Below are positions 37,714 through 47,335 of a stretch of DNA of 64,000 bases, one piece after another. The DNA is from Ralstonia pickettii DTP0602 (GTDB lineage Bacteria > Pseudomonadota > Gammaproteobacteria > Burkholderiales > Burkholderiaceae). The DNA is taken from positions 2,170,001 through 2,234,000 of the forward strand of contig CP006667.1 in assembly GCA_000471925.1 (NCBI GenBank), in the 5' to 3' direction. Both the position numbers and the translations under genes were made by a program. Position 1 is the stretch's first letter. The number at the start of each line of letters is the position of its first letter. The notes below the pieces were generated by a model that was not told the origin of the DNA, did no database searches, and saw only the letters and a program-made list of their open reading frames with translations.

Positions 37714-38703
37714 TCACAACGCCGCCGCCTCCCGCAACGCGCGCTCCACCGCCCGCATGGCAATCGCGCGCTTGGCCGCGTCCGCGCTTTTCGGCGGGAT
37801 CGCCAGCATGGCGGCCACCAGCGCCTCAGGGAACTCAGGCTTGTCATGACGCTTGCCCTGGATGGCAGCCTCCACCGACGCCAGCCGCCACGGCCGGTGG
37901 GCCACGCCGCCCAGCGCGATGGCGGCGCGCTTGATGGTCTTGCCTTGCAGCGTCACCGCCGCCGCCACGGACACCAGCGCTGACTGGTAGGCGGCGCGGT
38001 CGCGCACCTTCAGGTAAACGCTGTGGCGCGCCAGCGCGCCGCGCGGCACGATGATCCGCACCAGCAATTCATTCGCCTTCATGTTGTGGTCGCGCTGGGG
38101 CGTGGTGCCGGGCGTGCGCAGGAAATCCTGCGCCGCCAGCACGCGCTCGCCGCCGGGGCCGCGCACCACGATCTGTGCGTCCAGCGCGGCCAGCGCGACC
38201 GCCAGGTCGGACGGATGGGTGGCGATGCAGCGGCTGCTGCGGCCGAACAGCGCGAAGGCACGCGTGGCGCCGGCCAGCAGCGCGGCGCAGCCGGAGCCGG
38301 GTGTGCGCTTGTTGCAGGGGACGTCGATGGTGCCGTTGCGGAAGTAGGCGCAGCGGGTGCGCTGCAGCAGGTTGCCGCCCACGGTGCCGGCGTTGCGGAT
38401 CTGCGCAGAGCCGATCTGTTCGAGTGCCTGGGCGATGGCCGGGAATTCGCGCACGACATCGGCGTCGGCGGCTACGTCGCTGATGCGCGCCAGGGCGCCG
38501 ATGACCAGTGCCGTGCCGGTCATCGACACCTGGCTCAGTTCGGCGATGCCGCTGAGGTCAACCAGCGTGCCGGGCGCGCAGATGCCTTCGCGCATCAGGT
38601 TGAGCAATTCGACGCCGCCGGCGATGCACATCGTGTCGGCGCTGCCGATGGCAGTGAGGGCGTCGGCGACGCTGGTGGCGCGCACGAAGGCGAATTCGCG
38701 CAT
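37714..38703 (-). CDS. FAD/[4Fe-4S] subunit, xanthine dehydrogenase family
   Basis: 329 residues from ATG 38703. FAD-binding blocks ADTMCIAGGVELLNLMREG and QIRNAGTVGGNLLQRTRC are clear. The insertion RCAYFRNG ... PCNKRTPGSGCAAL places Cys residues as in PaoB (YagS), where they hold an extra [4Fe-4S] cluster; that separates this enzyme from CoxM-type subunits. Electrons pass from the 2Fe-2S subunit to FAD and on to the acceptor. The start is 1 bp after the stop of the 2Fe-2S gene. Confidence 0.9.
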   Translation of the reverse strand: MREFAFVRATSVADALTAIGSADTMCIAGGVELLNLMREGICAPGTLVDLSGIAELSQVSMTGTALVIGALARISDVAADADVVREFPAIAQALEQIGSAQIRNAGTVGGNLLQRTRCAYFRNGTIDVPCNKRTPGSGCAALLAGATRAFALFGRSSRCIATHPSDLAVALAALDAQIVVRGPGGERVLAAQDFLRTPGTTPQRDHNMKANELLVRIIVPRGALARHSVYLKVRDRAAYQSALVSVAAAVTLQGKTIKRAAIALGGVAHRPWRLASVEAAIQGKRHDKPEFPEALVAAMLAIPPKSADAAKRAIAMRAVERALREAAAL

Positions 38704-38704
38704 G

Positions 38705-39190
38705 TCAGCCACCTCCGCCCGGATGGTCGCGGGCGTAGTCGAGCACCGCTTCGACAATGTTGGGATAGGCGCCGCAGCGGCACAGGTTGCCGCTCATCCA
38801 GGCGCGCACCTCGTCCGCCGATCCGGCATGGCCCTCGGCCACGCAGGCCAGCGCGGACATCACCTGGCCGGCGGTGCAGTAGCCGCACTGCAGGGCGTCG
38901 TGATCGAGAAAGGCGCGCTGCAGGGCGTGCAGCTTCCTGGCTGAGGGCGCCAGGTCCTCGATGGTGCGCACGGCGTGGCCGTGCGCCATCACGGCCAGCA
39001 TCATGCAGCCGAGCACGCGCCGGCCGTCGACGTGGACCGTGCAGCTGCCGCACTCGCCCCGGTTGCAGCCGACCTTGGTGCCGGTCAGGCCGAGCGCGTC
39101 GCGCAGGGTATCGGCCAGCGTGGCGCGGGTGTCGACGGTCAGGTCGCGGGCGGTGCCGTTGACGGTCAGGTGGATGGCGGTAGTCGGCAT
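38705..39190 (-). CDS. 2Fe-2S subunit, xanthine dehydrogenase family
   Basis: 161 residues. The plant-type 2Fe-2S site is GCNRGECGSCTVHVDG with the distal Cys in RVLGCMML. The C-terminal cluster is CGYCTAGQVMSALACV and GNLCRCGAYPNIVEAV. No Tat signal is visible (PaoA of E. coli has one), so the complex may be cytoplasmic. Middle gene of the three-subunit operon, 11 bp after the molybdenum subunit. Confidence 0.93.
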   Translation of the reverse strand: MPTTAIHLTVNGTARDLTVDTRATLADTLRDALGLTGTKVGCNRGECGSCTVHVDGRRVLGCMMLAVMAHGHAVRTIEDLAPSARKLHALQRAFLDHDALQCGYCTAGQVMSALACVAEGHAGSADEVRAWMSGNLCRCGAYPNIVEAVLDYARDHPGGGG

Positions 39191-39201
39191 GCTCGGCTTC
39201 G

Positions 39202-41400
39202 TCAGGGCAGCAGGGTGTCGAGCTGGATCGGCAGCCGGCGCACGCGCACGCCGGTGGCGTGGTACACAGCGTTGGCAATGGCGGCGGCAATGCCGACGAT
39301 GCCCAGCTCGCCCACGCCTTTGCTGCCGAGCGGGTTGGCCTTGTCGTCAACCTCTTTCACCAGGATCACGTCGATGGCCGGCACGTCGGCACAGGTCGGC
39401 ACCAGGTACGACAGCAGGCTGGCGTTGACGAAACCGCCCGCCACCGGATCGGAGACCGACTCTTCCAGCAGCGCCATGCCGATGCCGCCGACGATGCCGC
39501 CGGCGAGCTGGCTGCGCACCAGCAACGGGTTCACGACCTGCCCGACGCCAAAGGCGCTGACCACGCGGCTCACGCGCGGGACGGGCACGTCCGTATCGAC
39601 CACCACCTCAACGAAATGCGCGCCGAAGGACAGCATCGGCCCCGGCGCCGTGGTTGGCGGGGCGGCGTTGGCACTGGCGTCGAGCGCAGCGCCGCCGGCG
39701 GCCACGATGGCGTCGAAGCCGACACCCTGTGCAGGCGATGCCGTGAGGAAGACGCGGCCGCCGCCGGTGGCCATCGCGTCGACCGGCTTGCCCGTGAGCG
39801 CGGTGCCCGGCTGCGCGGCGGCAGCGGCGAGCAGCTTGCCACGCAGGTCGCGGCTGGCCGCCAGCACCGCGGAGCCGACGCTGGCGAGCGTGCGCGAGCC
39901 GCCCGACACGGTGGTGCGGGGCAGGGCGGTGTCGCCGATCTCGACCTTGACGTGGTCCAGGTCGGTGCCCACGGCGTCCGTGGCGATCTGGGCCAGTGCG
40001 GTGCAAATGCCGCCGCCCATCTCGTGCGTGCCGCTCCTGACGGTCAGCATGCCGGTGGCGTCCATCGATACGCTGGCGGAAGCGGGCGAGCGGTTGACGG
40101 GATACGCCGCGCTGGCCATGCCCCAGCCGATGCGCTGGCCCTGCGCGTCGCGCATCGAACCGGGCACGGGCTGGCGCGCGGCCCAGCCGAATTTCTGGCT
40201 GGCCCGCTCGTAGCACTTGCGCAGGCTGTTCGAGGTCCATGCCACGCCCGAGACCGGGTCGGTGGTGGCGAAGTTCTTGAGCCGCAGCGCGACCGGGTCC
40301 ATGCCGAGCGCCACGGCCAGCTCGTCCATCGCGCTTTCCAGCGCAAAGAAGCCGGTGGCTTCGCCGGGCGCGCGCATGGTGGTGGGCGTGGGCAGGTCGA
40401 GCCGCACCAGCGAGCGGCTGACCTGCCCCGACGGGCAGGCATAGATCATGCGCGTGCGCGAGGTGGCCGGCTCGAAGAAATTGTCGTTCATCGAGGTTGT
40501 GGTCTTGGCACTGTGCGTCAGCGCCTTGAGCGTGCCGTCGCTGCTGGCGCGCAGCGTCAGCTGCTGCTCGGTGTGCGGACGGTGGCCGACCATCGAGAAC
40601 ATCTGCGCGCGCGTGAGCGCCAGCACCACCGGCCTGCCGACCCGCTGCGCGGCCACGGCCGCCAGCAGCACGTGCGGCCAGGTCAGCCGCTTGGCGCCGA
40701 ACGAGCCGCCGACGAACTTCGACACCACGCGCACCTTCGCCACGGGCAGGCCAAAGCAGGCGGCCACCATCGCCTGCTCGCCGCGCATCCATTGCGAGCC
40801 GTCGTGCAGCGTGAGCGTGCCGCCCTGCCATGCGGCAACGACGGCGGTGCGCTCCATCGGATTGTGGTGCTCGAAGGGCGTGACGTAGGTCTGGTCGACC
40901 AGCACATCCGCTGCAGCGGGCGCGACCGCGGCGGGCGTTGCCGCGGCCCAGCGGAAGTTATGCATCGGCGAGGCGGCGGGGCGCGCGACAAGCTGCGCGG
41001 CGGGGATGACCGTGGCCGGCTTGGGCGCGTAGCGCACGGTGAGACTGTCAGCGGCAAACTCCGCGGCCTCGCGGCTGGTGGCGACGACCACGGCGATGGC
41101 CTGGCCGAGATGGGCGACCTTGTCGTCCTGCAGCGGCAGGCGGCGCTGGCCGGCTGCGGCGGGGAAGGGGTCAGGAACCTGGAAGCGGCGGCAGTCGGCG
41201 GGGGTGATGACGTCGAGCACGCCAGGCACGGCGCGGGCCGCGCTGTCGTCGATGGACAAGACGCGCCCTTTCGCAATCGTGCTGGCGCGGATGACGGCAT
41301 GCGCCGCATCGGCGGGGGCGGCATCGGCGGCATACTTCGCCAGCCCGGTCACCTTGGCGTGGCCGTCGATGCGCGGTACGGATTTCCCGACTGACGGCAT
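39202..41400 (-). CDS. Molybdopterin subunit, PaoC-like aldehyde oxidoreductase
   Basis: 732 residues from ATG 41400, preceded by GGAGG. N-terminal aldehyde-oxidase hammerhead domain (SVPRIDGHAKVTGLAKYAAD) and the large cofactor domain: PFEHHNPMERTAVVA, KFVGGSFGAKRLTWPH, TMRAPGEATGFFALESAMDE, and GSKGVGELGIVGIAAAIANA with the likely catalytic Glu near the C-terminus. Members hydroxylate aldehydes or N-heterocycles. Gene order Mo / 2Fe-2S / FAD is the reverse of paoABC. No maturation factor (PaoD/XdhC type) is present in the window. Confidence 0.92.
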   Translation of the reverse strand: MPSVGKSVPRIDGHAKVTGLAKYAADAAPADAAHAVIRASTIAKGRVLSIDDSAARAVPGVLDVITPADCRRFQVPDPFPAAAGQRRLPLQDDKVAHLGQAIAVVVATSREAAEFAADSLTVRYAPKPATVIPAAQLVARPAASPMHNFRWAAATPAAVAPAAADVLVDQTYVTPFEHHNPMERTAVVAAWQGGTLTLHDGSQWMRGEQAMVAACFGLPVAKVRVVSKFVGGSFGAKRLTWPHVLLAAVAAQRVGRPVVLALTRAQMFSMVGHRPHTEQQLTLRASSDGTLKALTHSAKTTTSMNDNFFEPATSRTRMIYACPSGQVSRSLVRLDLPTPTTMRAPGEATGFFALESAMDELAVALGMDPVALRLKNFATTDPVSGVAWTSNSLRKCYERASQKFGWAARQPVPGSMRDAQGQRIGWGMASAAYPVNRSPASASVSMDATGMLTVRSGTHEMGGGICTALAQIATDAVGTDLDHVKVEIGDTALPRTTVSGGSRTLASVGSAVLAASRDLRGKLLAAAAAQPGTALTGKPVDAMATGGGRVFLTASPAQGVGFDAIVAAGGAALDASANAAPPTTAPGPMLSFGAHFVEVVVDTDVPVPRVSRVVSAFGVGQVVNPLLVRSQLAGGIVGGIGMALLEESVSDPVAGGFVNASLLSYLVPTCADVPAIDVILVKEVDDKANPLGSKGVGELGIVGIAAAIANAVYHATGVRVRRLPIQLDTLLP

Positions 41401-41534
41401 GGTCGGCCCTCCTCCCACATCGCAAGAACTCTAGTACATGAATCCCGGCCCTTCAATGACATGTGGTTGATGTCTGACCTGCAGCGAACTAGGCTAGGTA
41501 CGCAAAGAAGCGCGCGGCGCGCAAAGGGGGGACC

Positions 41535-42722
41535 ATGAGCGAGGCACTGGATTTCCGCAAGTCGCTGGCGCGCCAGCTGCTGTCGTCCGGCATGACCGAA
41601 GCCGATTTCGACAACCATCCCACCGTGGCGACCACGCTTGCCGCGGCGCCCGGGCTGGCGGCGCACCCCACCATTGCGTTCCCGGCCACGCTGCGGCCGA
41701 TACCGGTGCCGATCGATCCCATGCCCGCGCTGGACGCTGCGCTGCCGCGTGCCGACGTGGTGGTCATCACCTGGACCGTGGACGAGACCATGGCGTTGTG
41801 CGATGTCATGACGCCGGGGTTCTCGCGCGACCACTGGTATCGCTATGCCCGCAACTTCGACCAGTACCTGCCGAAGATCCGTGCCGGCGCCCCGGCGCGC
41901 GGCGTGATGCGGCTGGCCAGCTATTTCCCGGTGCGGATCGGTACGAAGAAGGTGCTGTGCATGAAGTCGGAGCTGCACCTGAACCAGGATGGCATCACCA
42001 GGCCGCCGGCGGGCAGCGCGCACAAGGCATCGCTGCCGGTGAGGGACCTGTTCCACCAGATCCTGGACGAGACGCGGGCCAAGCTGATCATCACCACCGG
42101 CACGGCGGGCGCGGTCTTTGCCGAGCACGACCTTGGCGACGTGGTGGTCACGCGCGGCGCCAAGTTCCGCTGCAAGCGGGAGTTTCGCGACAGCCCGTTC
42201 AACGACAAGACCTACAAGTCGGAATGGACCGTCAAGACCAAGCACTTCGCCAAGGCGTTGGCGCTGATGGGCGCGTTCAGGCATGAGCTGGCCGAGCCCG
42301 AGTTCCTGCCGCCTACCGTCAACTACGCGCCGCTGCACAACATCCCCAGGCCGATCCGCGAGAACAATCCCGATATCAAGCTGGACGGGCGCGACATGCC
42401 CGCGTTCCACCCGATCCTGACCACCGACTTCTTTGAGTTCGGCACCTCGCTCAACCACCTTGAAGAGATCGGCTCCGCCGTGGAAATGGGCGACGCGGTG
42501 CTGGGGCTGGTGGTGGAGGAACGCGCCGCCGCGGGCAAGTCCACGCCGCGCTGGCTGGTGGTGCGCAATTGTTCCGACCCGCAGATCAACGGCAGGCTGC
42601 GCAGCAAGCCTGCCAGGCAAAGCCTGCAGGCGATGTGGGCGGTCTACTACTACCAGGGTTTCGGCTACTGGACTAGCATGAACAGCGCACTGGCCTGCTG
42701 GGCGATCATCGCGGCGAACTGA
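41535..42722 (+). CDS. Nucleoside phosphorylase-like protein
   Basis: 395 residues; GGGGGACC precedes the ATG. The central region has a purine nucleoside phosphorylase / MTA-SAH nucleosidase look: ADVVVITWTVDETMAL, KLIITTGTAGAVF, DLGDVVVTRGAKFRC, FFEFGTSLNHLEEIGSAVE (end of the substrate-binding loop) and WLVVRNCSDPQINGRL with the Asp that usually contacts the base. It is longer than housekeeping phosphorylases (about 230-290), with extra N-terminal and central parts. Such phosphorylase-like domains occur as effectors in bacterial conflict proteins. Convergent with a subtilase 17 bp away. Substrate unknown. Confidence 0.75.
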   Translation: MSEALDFRKSLARQLLSSGMTEADFDNHPTVATTLAAAPGLAAHPTIAFPATLRPIPVPIDPMPALDAALPRADVVVITWTVDETMALCDVMTPGFSRDHWYRYARNFDQYLPKIRAGAPARGVMRLASYFPVRIGTKKVLCMKSELHLNQDGITRPPAGSAHKASLPVRDLFHQILDETRAKLIITTGTAGAVFAEHDLGDVVVTRGAKFRCKREFRDSPFNDKTYKSEWTVKTKHFAKALALMGAFRHELAEPEFLPPTVNYAPLHNIPRPIRENNPDIKLDGRDMPAFHPILTTDFFEFGTSLNHLEEIGSAVEMGDAVLGLVVEERAAAGKSTPRWLVVRNCSDPQINGRLRSKPARQSLQAMWAVYYYQGFGYWTSMNSALACWAIIAAN

Positions 42723-42739
42723 CCTGCCCCGTGCCGGCC

Positions 42740-44770
42740 TTAGCCGCCGACACGGATCACCAGTGCGTAGCTCTGCGGATCCAGCGCCACCGAGTGCGCC
42801 ACCACGGCAACGGTTGCGGTGCCCGCCGGGATCTGGTTCCAGTCCACCTGCTCGACGTTGTTGACGCGATCGAACCCGGCCGCGCCGCGCGTCATGTTGC
42901 CGTGCCATTCACGCGTGCCGGCCTTGACGATCAGGTCCAGGTCGCTCTGCAGCCCTTCGCCGGGCGGGTCGGTCCACACCAGCGTAACCTTCAACCGGCG
43001 CGCATCGGTCGGGATCGCGACCAGGTACTCCTCGCGCTCGCCGGTATCGAGGCGGGCGTCTTCATCGAAGAACTGCAGCGTTTCGTTCTCGGCGTAGGGA
43101 CCGACAACGGCCTGCAGGTCCACGCGGCCGAAGCCCTGGGCGTTGTTCGGCACCACGCCGGCCTCGGACGGTGTGTACTGGCCCGCCAGCTGGCGGGCGC
43201 CGTTGATCAGCAGCGCTTTGAGCAGGGCAGCGCTGGGCTTGCGCAGCTGGTGGTGCACGCGCAGGAACTGCCGCGTGACGGCGACGCAGCCGGCCACCAG
43301 CGGCGTGGCCATGCTGGTGCCGCCGTCGAACATGTAGAGTGGATCGCCCGACAGGCCCCAGCCTTCGGAGCGCGTCGCGCGCGAGCGCGCGGACAGGATG
43401 TAGGTGCCAGGTGCCACCAGGTCCGGCTTCAGGCGCAGGTCGAGCGTGGGGCCGCGGCTGCTGAAGGCCACCATCCCGTCGGGATTGCTGGCGAGCCGGT
43501 CTGAGCGGATCGGGCTGGCGCGGAAATCCGCCGGCCAGCCCCTGCCGTACGTCATCCTCATGGTCGGGCGCAGGCTCTCGCTGGCGCCGATGGTCAGGCA
43601 GTTCTTGGCGGTGCCCGGTGGCGGCAGCGAGGAGGGATCGACCTGCCCGTTGGCGTCGCGGTCCTTGCCGGCATTGCCGGCAGCAAAGCAGATCAGCATG
43701 TCGCGGTGGCGGTAGACGAATTCATCCACCTCCTGCGCCTGCTGGTCATAGGCGCCGAAGTTGCCCAGGCTGCACCACGAGTTGGAATGCACGCGCGCCT
43801 TGTGGGTCTTGTAGGGCGGCCCGAACAGGTCATTCAGGTTGTCGGGCAAACCGCCAAGGCCGGCGTTGCGATCCAGCACCGATTGCAGCACCAGCCTGGC
43901 GCCGGGCGCGGCGCCGCAGACGGCGCCATCGGTGACGGACACGCCGTCGCCCAGTACCGAGCCGGCGACATGCGTGCCGTGGCCGTCGGGGTCGTCCTTG
44001 CGGCCCGGACGGCCCAGGGCGTAGAGCGCCTTGACGCGGCCCTTGAATGCGGGATGCACGTCGGTGGTCGAGCCTTTGTCGAAGCCGGTATCGGCCACCG
44101 CGACGACTTCACCGTCGCCGCGCAGGGCGTTGCGCTCGGCCGCCGCCGGGGCGCGCAGGATGGTGCGGGCAACGTTGTTGGCCAGGCGGCGGGAGAAGAC
44201 CTCCTCGATATGGCGCACGGCATCGAGCGCGGCCACGTCGGCGAGGCGGCGGCGTTTCAGGGTCAGGCGCAGCTTCTGCCCCGTGGCAATGACGTCCGCG
44301 GGCTCCACGTGCGCCGCTGCGGCGACGTCCTTGGCCGCCTGCGCCGGCCTGGCGTTCCGGTGCAGCACCACGTCCACGGTCACGCGGGAGCTGTCCAGCT
44401 CCGGCGGCTGCACCAGCGCGGCCGCCGCGACGGCCACGCCGCCGGGCTGGGGCGCCAGGCGCCGCAGCGACGGCGACAGCTTGACCACCTGCGGATACTG
44501 ATCGGCCCAGTCCACGAACGGCAGCGCCCGCACCTTGGCCAGGCTCGTCTTGGGGTAGTAGCACACCAGCCCGCCGCCCGGCACGGCCTCCAGGATGCTG
44601 GCGCCCGCGCGAGCGAGCTGCTGCTTCTGCCTGGCATCGAGCGGAGCGGCCGGCACCACGATGATGTAGTTCGTGGCGCCGGCGTCCGCGTTGTCCAGTG
44701 AGACAGCGGCCAGCGCGGCGCGCGGCGCGGACGTGTCGATGGCGATGCCGTTGATCGTGATCGAAGCCAT
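42740..44770 (-). CDS. S8 subtilisin-like peptidase without signal peptide
   Basis: 676 residues; GGAGG precedes the ATG. Residues 1-200 are an N-terminal region that repeatedly mimics an inhibitor I9-like pro-domain (KVRALPFVDWADQYPQVVKL). Catalytic triad: Asp227 in VVAVADTGFD, His264 in DGHGTHVAGS, Ser486 in DGGTSMATPLVAG; oxyanion Asn365 in FAAGNAGKD. A C-terminal beta-rich domain (RLKVTLVWTDPPGEGLQSDL) resembles the Kp43-type extension. The N-terminus (MASITINGIAIDTSAPRA) has no signal peptide, so the enzyme is intracellular or exported by another route. Convergent with the phosphorylase-like gene. Confidence 0.9.
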   Translation of the reverse strand: MASITINGIAIDTSAPRAALAAVSLDNADAGATNYIIVVPAAPLDARQKQQLARAGASILEAVPGGGLVCYYPKTSLAKVRALPFVDWADQYPQVVKLSPSLRRLAPQPGGVAVAAAALVQPPELDSSRVTVDVVLHRNARPAQAAKDVAAAAHVEPADVIATGQKLRLTLKRRRLADVAALDAVRHIEEVFSRRLANNVARTILRAPAAAERNALRGDGEVVAVADTGFDKGSTTDVHPAFKGRVKALYALGRPGRKDDPDGHGTHVAGSVLGDGVSVTDGAVCGAAPGARLVLQSVLDRNAGLGGLPDNLNDLFGPPYKTHKARVHSNSWCSLGNFGAYDQQAQEVDEFVYRHRDMLICFAAGNAGKDRDANGQVDPSSLPPPGTAKNCLTIGASESLRPTMRMTYGRGWPADFRASPIRSDRLASNPDGMVAFSSRGPTLDLRLKPDLVAPGTYILSARSRATRSEGWGLSGDPLYMFDGGTSMATPLVAGCVAVTRQFLRVHHQLRKPSAALLKALLINGARQLAGQYTPSEAGVVPNNAQGFGRVDLQAVVGPYAENETLQFFDEDARLDTGEREEYLVAIPTDARRLKVTLVWTDPPGEGLQSDLDLIVKAGTREWHGNMTRGAAGFDRVNNVEQVDWNQIPAGTATVAVVAHSVALDPQSYALVIRVGG

Positions 44771-45075
44771 GGCGGAATCCTCCGGAGGCAGCGCCGTGCC
44801 GCCGCTTTTTATCGGTTCTCAGCCTGTTCTAGACGGAAAGCCGAGCCCCCGTGATGAAAATTTTCTCGGACCGGTTGAAATGACAGTGTGTTGTGGCGCA
44901 GGCGGCGCAAAGGCGGGCAGGGGGGAAGGACGCGATTGCCGCAGGCAGCGAACGTTGCCCGTACGAAACAAATGTAATCGATTGTTAATGCCGCGCGCCG
45001 CAGCCCTGCTTTGGCAAAAGAAGCGTCCTTCCGCTTTGATACGATCCCGCTCTTTCCGCCAAGCGTCCCGCCACC
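44771..45075. other. Divergent spacer, subtilase / penicillin-binding protein
   Basis: 305 bp without a gene. AT-rich patches at 44863-44890 (GATGAAAATTTTCTCGG) and 44968-44990 (AACAAATGTAATCGATTG) are the likely promoter regions for the two divergent genes. Nothing else is evident. Confidence 0.4.
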
Positions 45076-47286
45076 GTGAATCGCCGCTATGTATCGTTGT
45101 TTCGTGAGTATTGCGCGCGGTGGCTCATCCGCATCCAACCGCTGGCCGCTGCCAGCATCACGATAGCCAGACGCGTCTTCAATGGCGCGCTCCACCGCCT
45201 TCGCCACCCGACGCGACGCGGCATCATGCTGACGCTCGCCGCATTGCCGGCGCTGTTTCTGCTGTACGTGCTTGCGCTCGTGCCCTTTACGCCTGGCATC
45301 GGCGACATCCGCAAAGCCCGCATCGATCGGCCCGCGCTGATCGTGTCGGCCGACGGCAGGGTGCTCGACGAATTCAAACCGGTTAATCGCGAGTGGGTGT
45401 CGCTCGGGCAGATCTCGCCGTACATGGTGGATGCACTGGTCGCAACCGAAGATCGCCGCTTTTACGAGCATTACGGCATCGACTGGCTGCGTATCGCGTC
45501 GGCCGCGTTGCAAACGTTCTCCGGCGACCGACAGGGTGGTTCGACGATCACGCAGCAGCTCGCGCGCAACCTGTATCCCGACGAAATCGGCCGCGCGCCG
45601 ACCCTCGCGCGCAAACTCAGGGAAGCGATCACGGCGCTCAAGATCGAAGCCGTGTACAGCAAGGATCAGATCCTTGAGACGTACCTGAACAATGTGCCGT
45701 TCCTGTACAACGCCTACGGCGTGGAAATGGCCGCACGCACCTACTTCGGCAAATCGGCCCATCAGCTCGACATTCTCGAAAGCGCGACACTCGTTGGCAT
45801 GCTGAAGGCCAACAGCACCTACAACCCTGTGCTCAATCCCGAGCGCGCATTGCAGCGGCGAAACACAGTGCTCGGGCAGATGAACAAGTACGGGAAGCTC
45901 AAGCCCGATGCCTACACCTGGTTGAGGCGACAACCGCTCAACGTCGATTTCGCGTTGCAGAGCACACCACGAAGCGCGGCGCCGCATTTTTCCGCGCAAC
46001 TGCGCAAGTGGCTGATCGCATGGGCCGAGCGCAACGGCTACAACATCTATGCCGACGGGCTTGTCGTGCGCACAACCATAGATTACCGTCTGCAGACAAT
46101 GGCGGTGCAGGCGATGGACTGGCAGGCGAGCCAGTTGCAATGGATCGCGAACGGGGCATGGAACGAACGCACTGGCTGTTGGCCGGGCAACGACCTGTTC
46201 CAGACATTCATCCGGCAAACGCCTGACTATCGTGCAGCACGCGATGCTGGTCAATCGGATCGGGCGGCCCTCAGGAAGCTCGGCACGAACCCAGCTTTCG
46301 TCCGCGCACTCTGCCGGAGCAAGACTCAGGTCCAGGCGGGTTTTGTCGCGATCGATCCGCGCAACGGCGATATCAAGGCATGGGTCGGTAGTCGCGATTT
46401 CGGTGACGCACCGTTCGATCACGTGCAGCAGGCCCGGCGTCAGCCGGGCTCGACATTCAAGCCGTTCGTCTACGGGGCGGCGTTCGCGGACGGCGCGCGG
46501 CCGAGCGATACGATCGTAGACCGGAACGTCGCCATTCCACTGACCGGCCAGGCGATCTGGCGGCCTACCGACGCGGCGCCGCCCACCGACCGACCGATGA
46601 CGCTGCGCGACGCGCTAGTGTATTCGCGCAACCGCGTCACCGCTCAGCTCATGCAAAAGGAACGCCCCGAGAAGGTCGCACGGCTCGCGCGCGCGATGGG
46701 CGTGCGCGACAGTACCCTCGAAGCGGTGCCGTCGCTCGCGCTCGGCACGAGCCCGGTCACGCTCAAGGAAATGGTATCAGCGTACAGCACGATCGCGAAC
46801 CGCGGTGCCTATGTCGAACCGCGCATGGTCACTCGCATCGAGGATCACGACGGCAAGGTGCTCGCCGAATTTGCGAGCGCATCGCCGGAACAGGCACTGC
46901 CCGCCGACGCCGCGCAAACGCTCGTCGATGTGATGCGCGACGTCGTTATCCGGGGCACCGGTGCAGGCATCCGGACGCGCTTCGGGATTCGCGCCGACGT
47001 GGCCGGCAAGACGGGCACCACGCAGGACAACGCGGATGGCTGGTTCATCCTGATGCATCCGCAACTGGTCGCGGGCGCGTGGGTGGGTTTTGACGATGGA
47101 CGTGTGACGCTCGGCAACTACTGGGGGCAGGGCGCGCATAGCGCCCTGCCGATGGTGGGCGCGTTCTACGATATGGCGCTGCGCGCGCGAGTGATCGATC
47201 CGGATGCGCGGTTCAGCCCTGAGACCCGGGCTCCTCGCAAGGTCCCTGCGCAACAGCATCGGCGCTTCCTGTTCTGGAGGTACTGA
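45076..47286 (+). CDS. Class A penicillin-binding protein (PBP1A-like)
   Basis: 736 residues from a GTG. A short Arg-rich cytoplasmic tail, one TM helix (GIMLTLAALPALFLLYVLAL) and a GT51 glycosyltransferase domain (VATEDRRFYEHYGIDWL; GGSTITQQLARNLY; KLREAITALKIE) are followed by a transpeptidase domain with RQPGSTFKPFVYGAA (SxxK), VYSRNRVTAQ (SxN) and VAGKTGTTQDNADG (KTG). All catalytic motifs are intact. It polymerises and cross-links peptidoglycan. At 736 residues it is shorter than typical PBP1A (about 800-850), lacking the OB insertion. The setting (IS element 49 bp downstream) suggests an accessory copy rather than the housekeeping mrcA. Confidence 0.92.
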   Translation: MNRRYVSLFREYCARWLIRIQPLAAASITIARRVFNGALHRLRHPTRRGIMLTLAALPALFLLYVLALVPFTPGIGDIRKARIDRPALIVSADGRVLDEFKPVNREWVSLGQISPYMVDALVATEDRRFYEHYGIDWLRIASAALQTFSGDRQGGSTITQQLARNLYPDEIGRAPTLARKLREAITALKIEAVYSKDQILETYLNNVPFLYNAYGVEMAARTYFGKSAHQLDILESATLVGMLKANSTYNPVLNPERALQRRNTVLGQMNKYGKLKPDAYTWLRRQPLNVDFALQSTPRSAAPHFSAQLRKWLIAWAERNGYNIYADGLVVRTTIDYRLQTMAVQAMDWQASQLQWIANGAWNERTGCWPGNDLFQTFIRQTPDYRAARDAGQSDRAALRKLGTNPAFVRALCRSKTQVQAGFVAIDPRNGDIKAWVGSRDFGDAPFDHVQQARRQPGSTFKPFVYGAAFADGARPSDTIVDRNVAIPLTGQAIWRPTDAAPPTDRPMTLRDALVYSRNRVTAQLMQKERPEKVARLARAMGVRDSTLEAVPSLALGTSPVTLKEMVSAYSTIANRGAYVEPRMVTRIEDHDGKVLAEFASASPEQALPADAAQTLVDVMRDVVIRGTGAGIRTRFGIRADVAGKTGTTQDNADGWFILMHPQLVAGAWVGFDDGRVTLGNYWGQGAHSALPMVGAFYDMALRARVIDPDARFSPETRAPRKVPAQQHRRFLFWRY

Positions 47287-47335
47287 TGTCGTCGCTGGCG
47301 GATACGACATTCGCTAAGCGCCGATCCATGTTTTA

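Noticed and set aside
39259..41394. 711-residue plus-strand frame
   Set aside because: Antisense shadow of the molybdopterin subunit.
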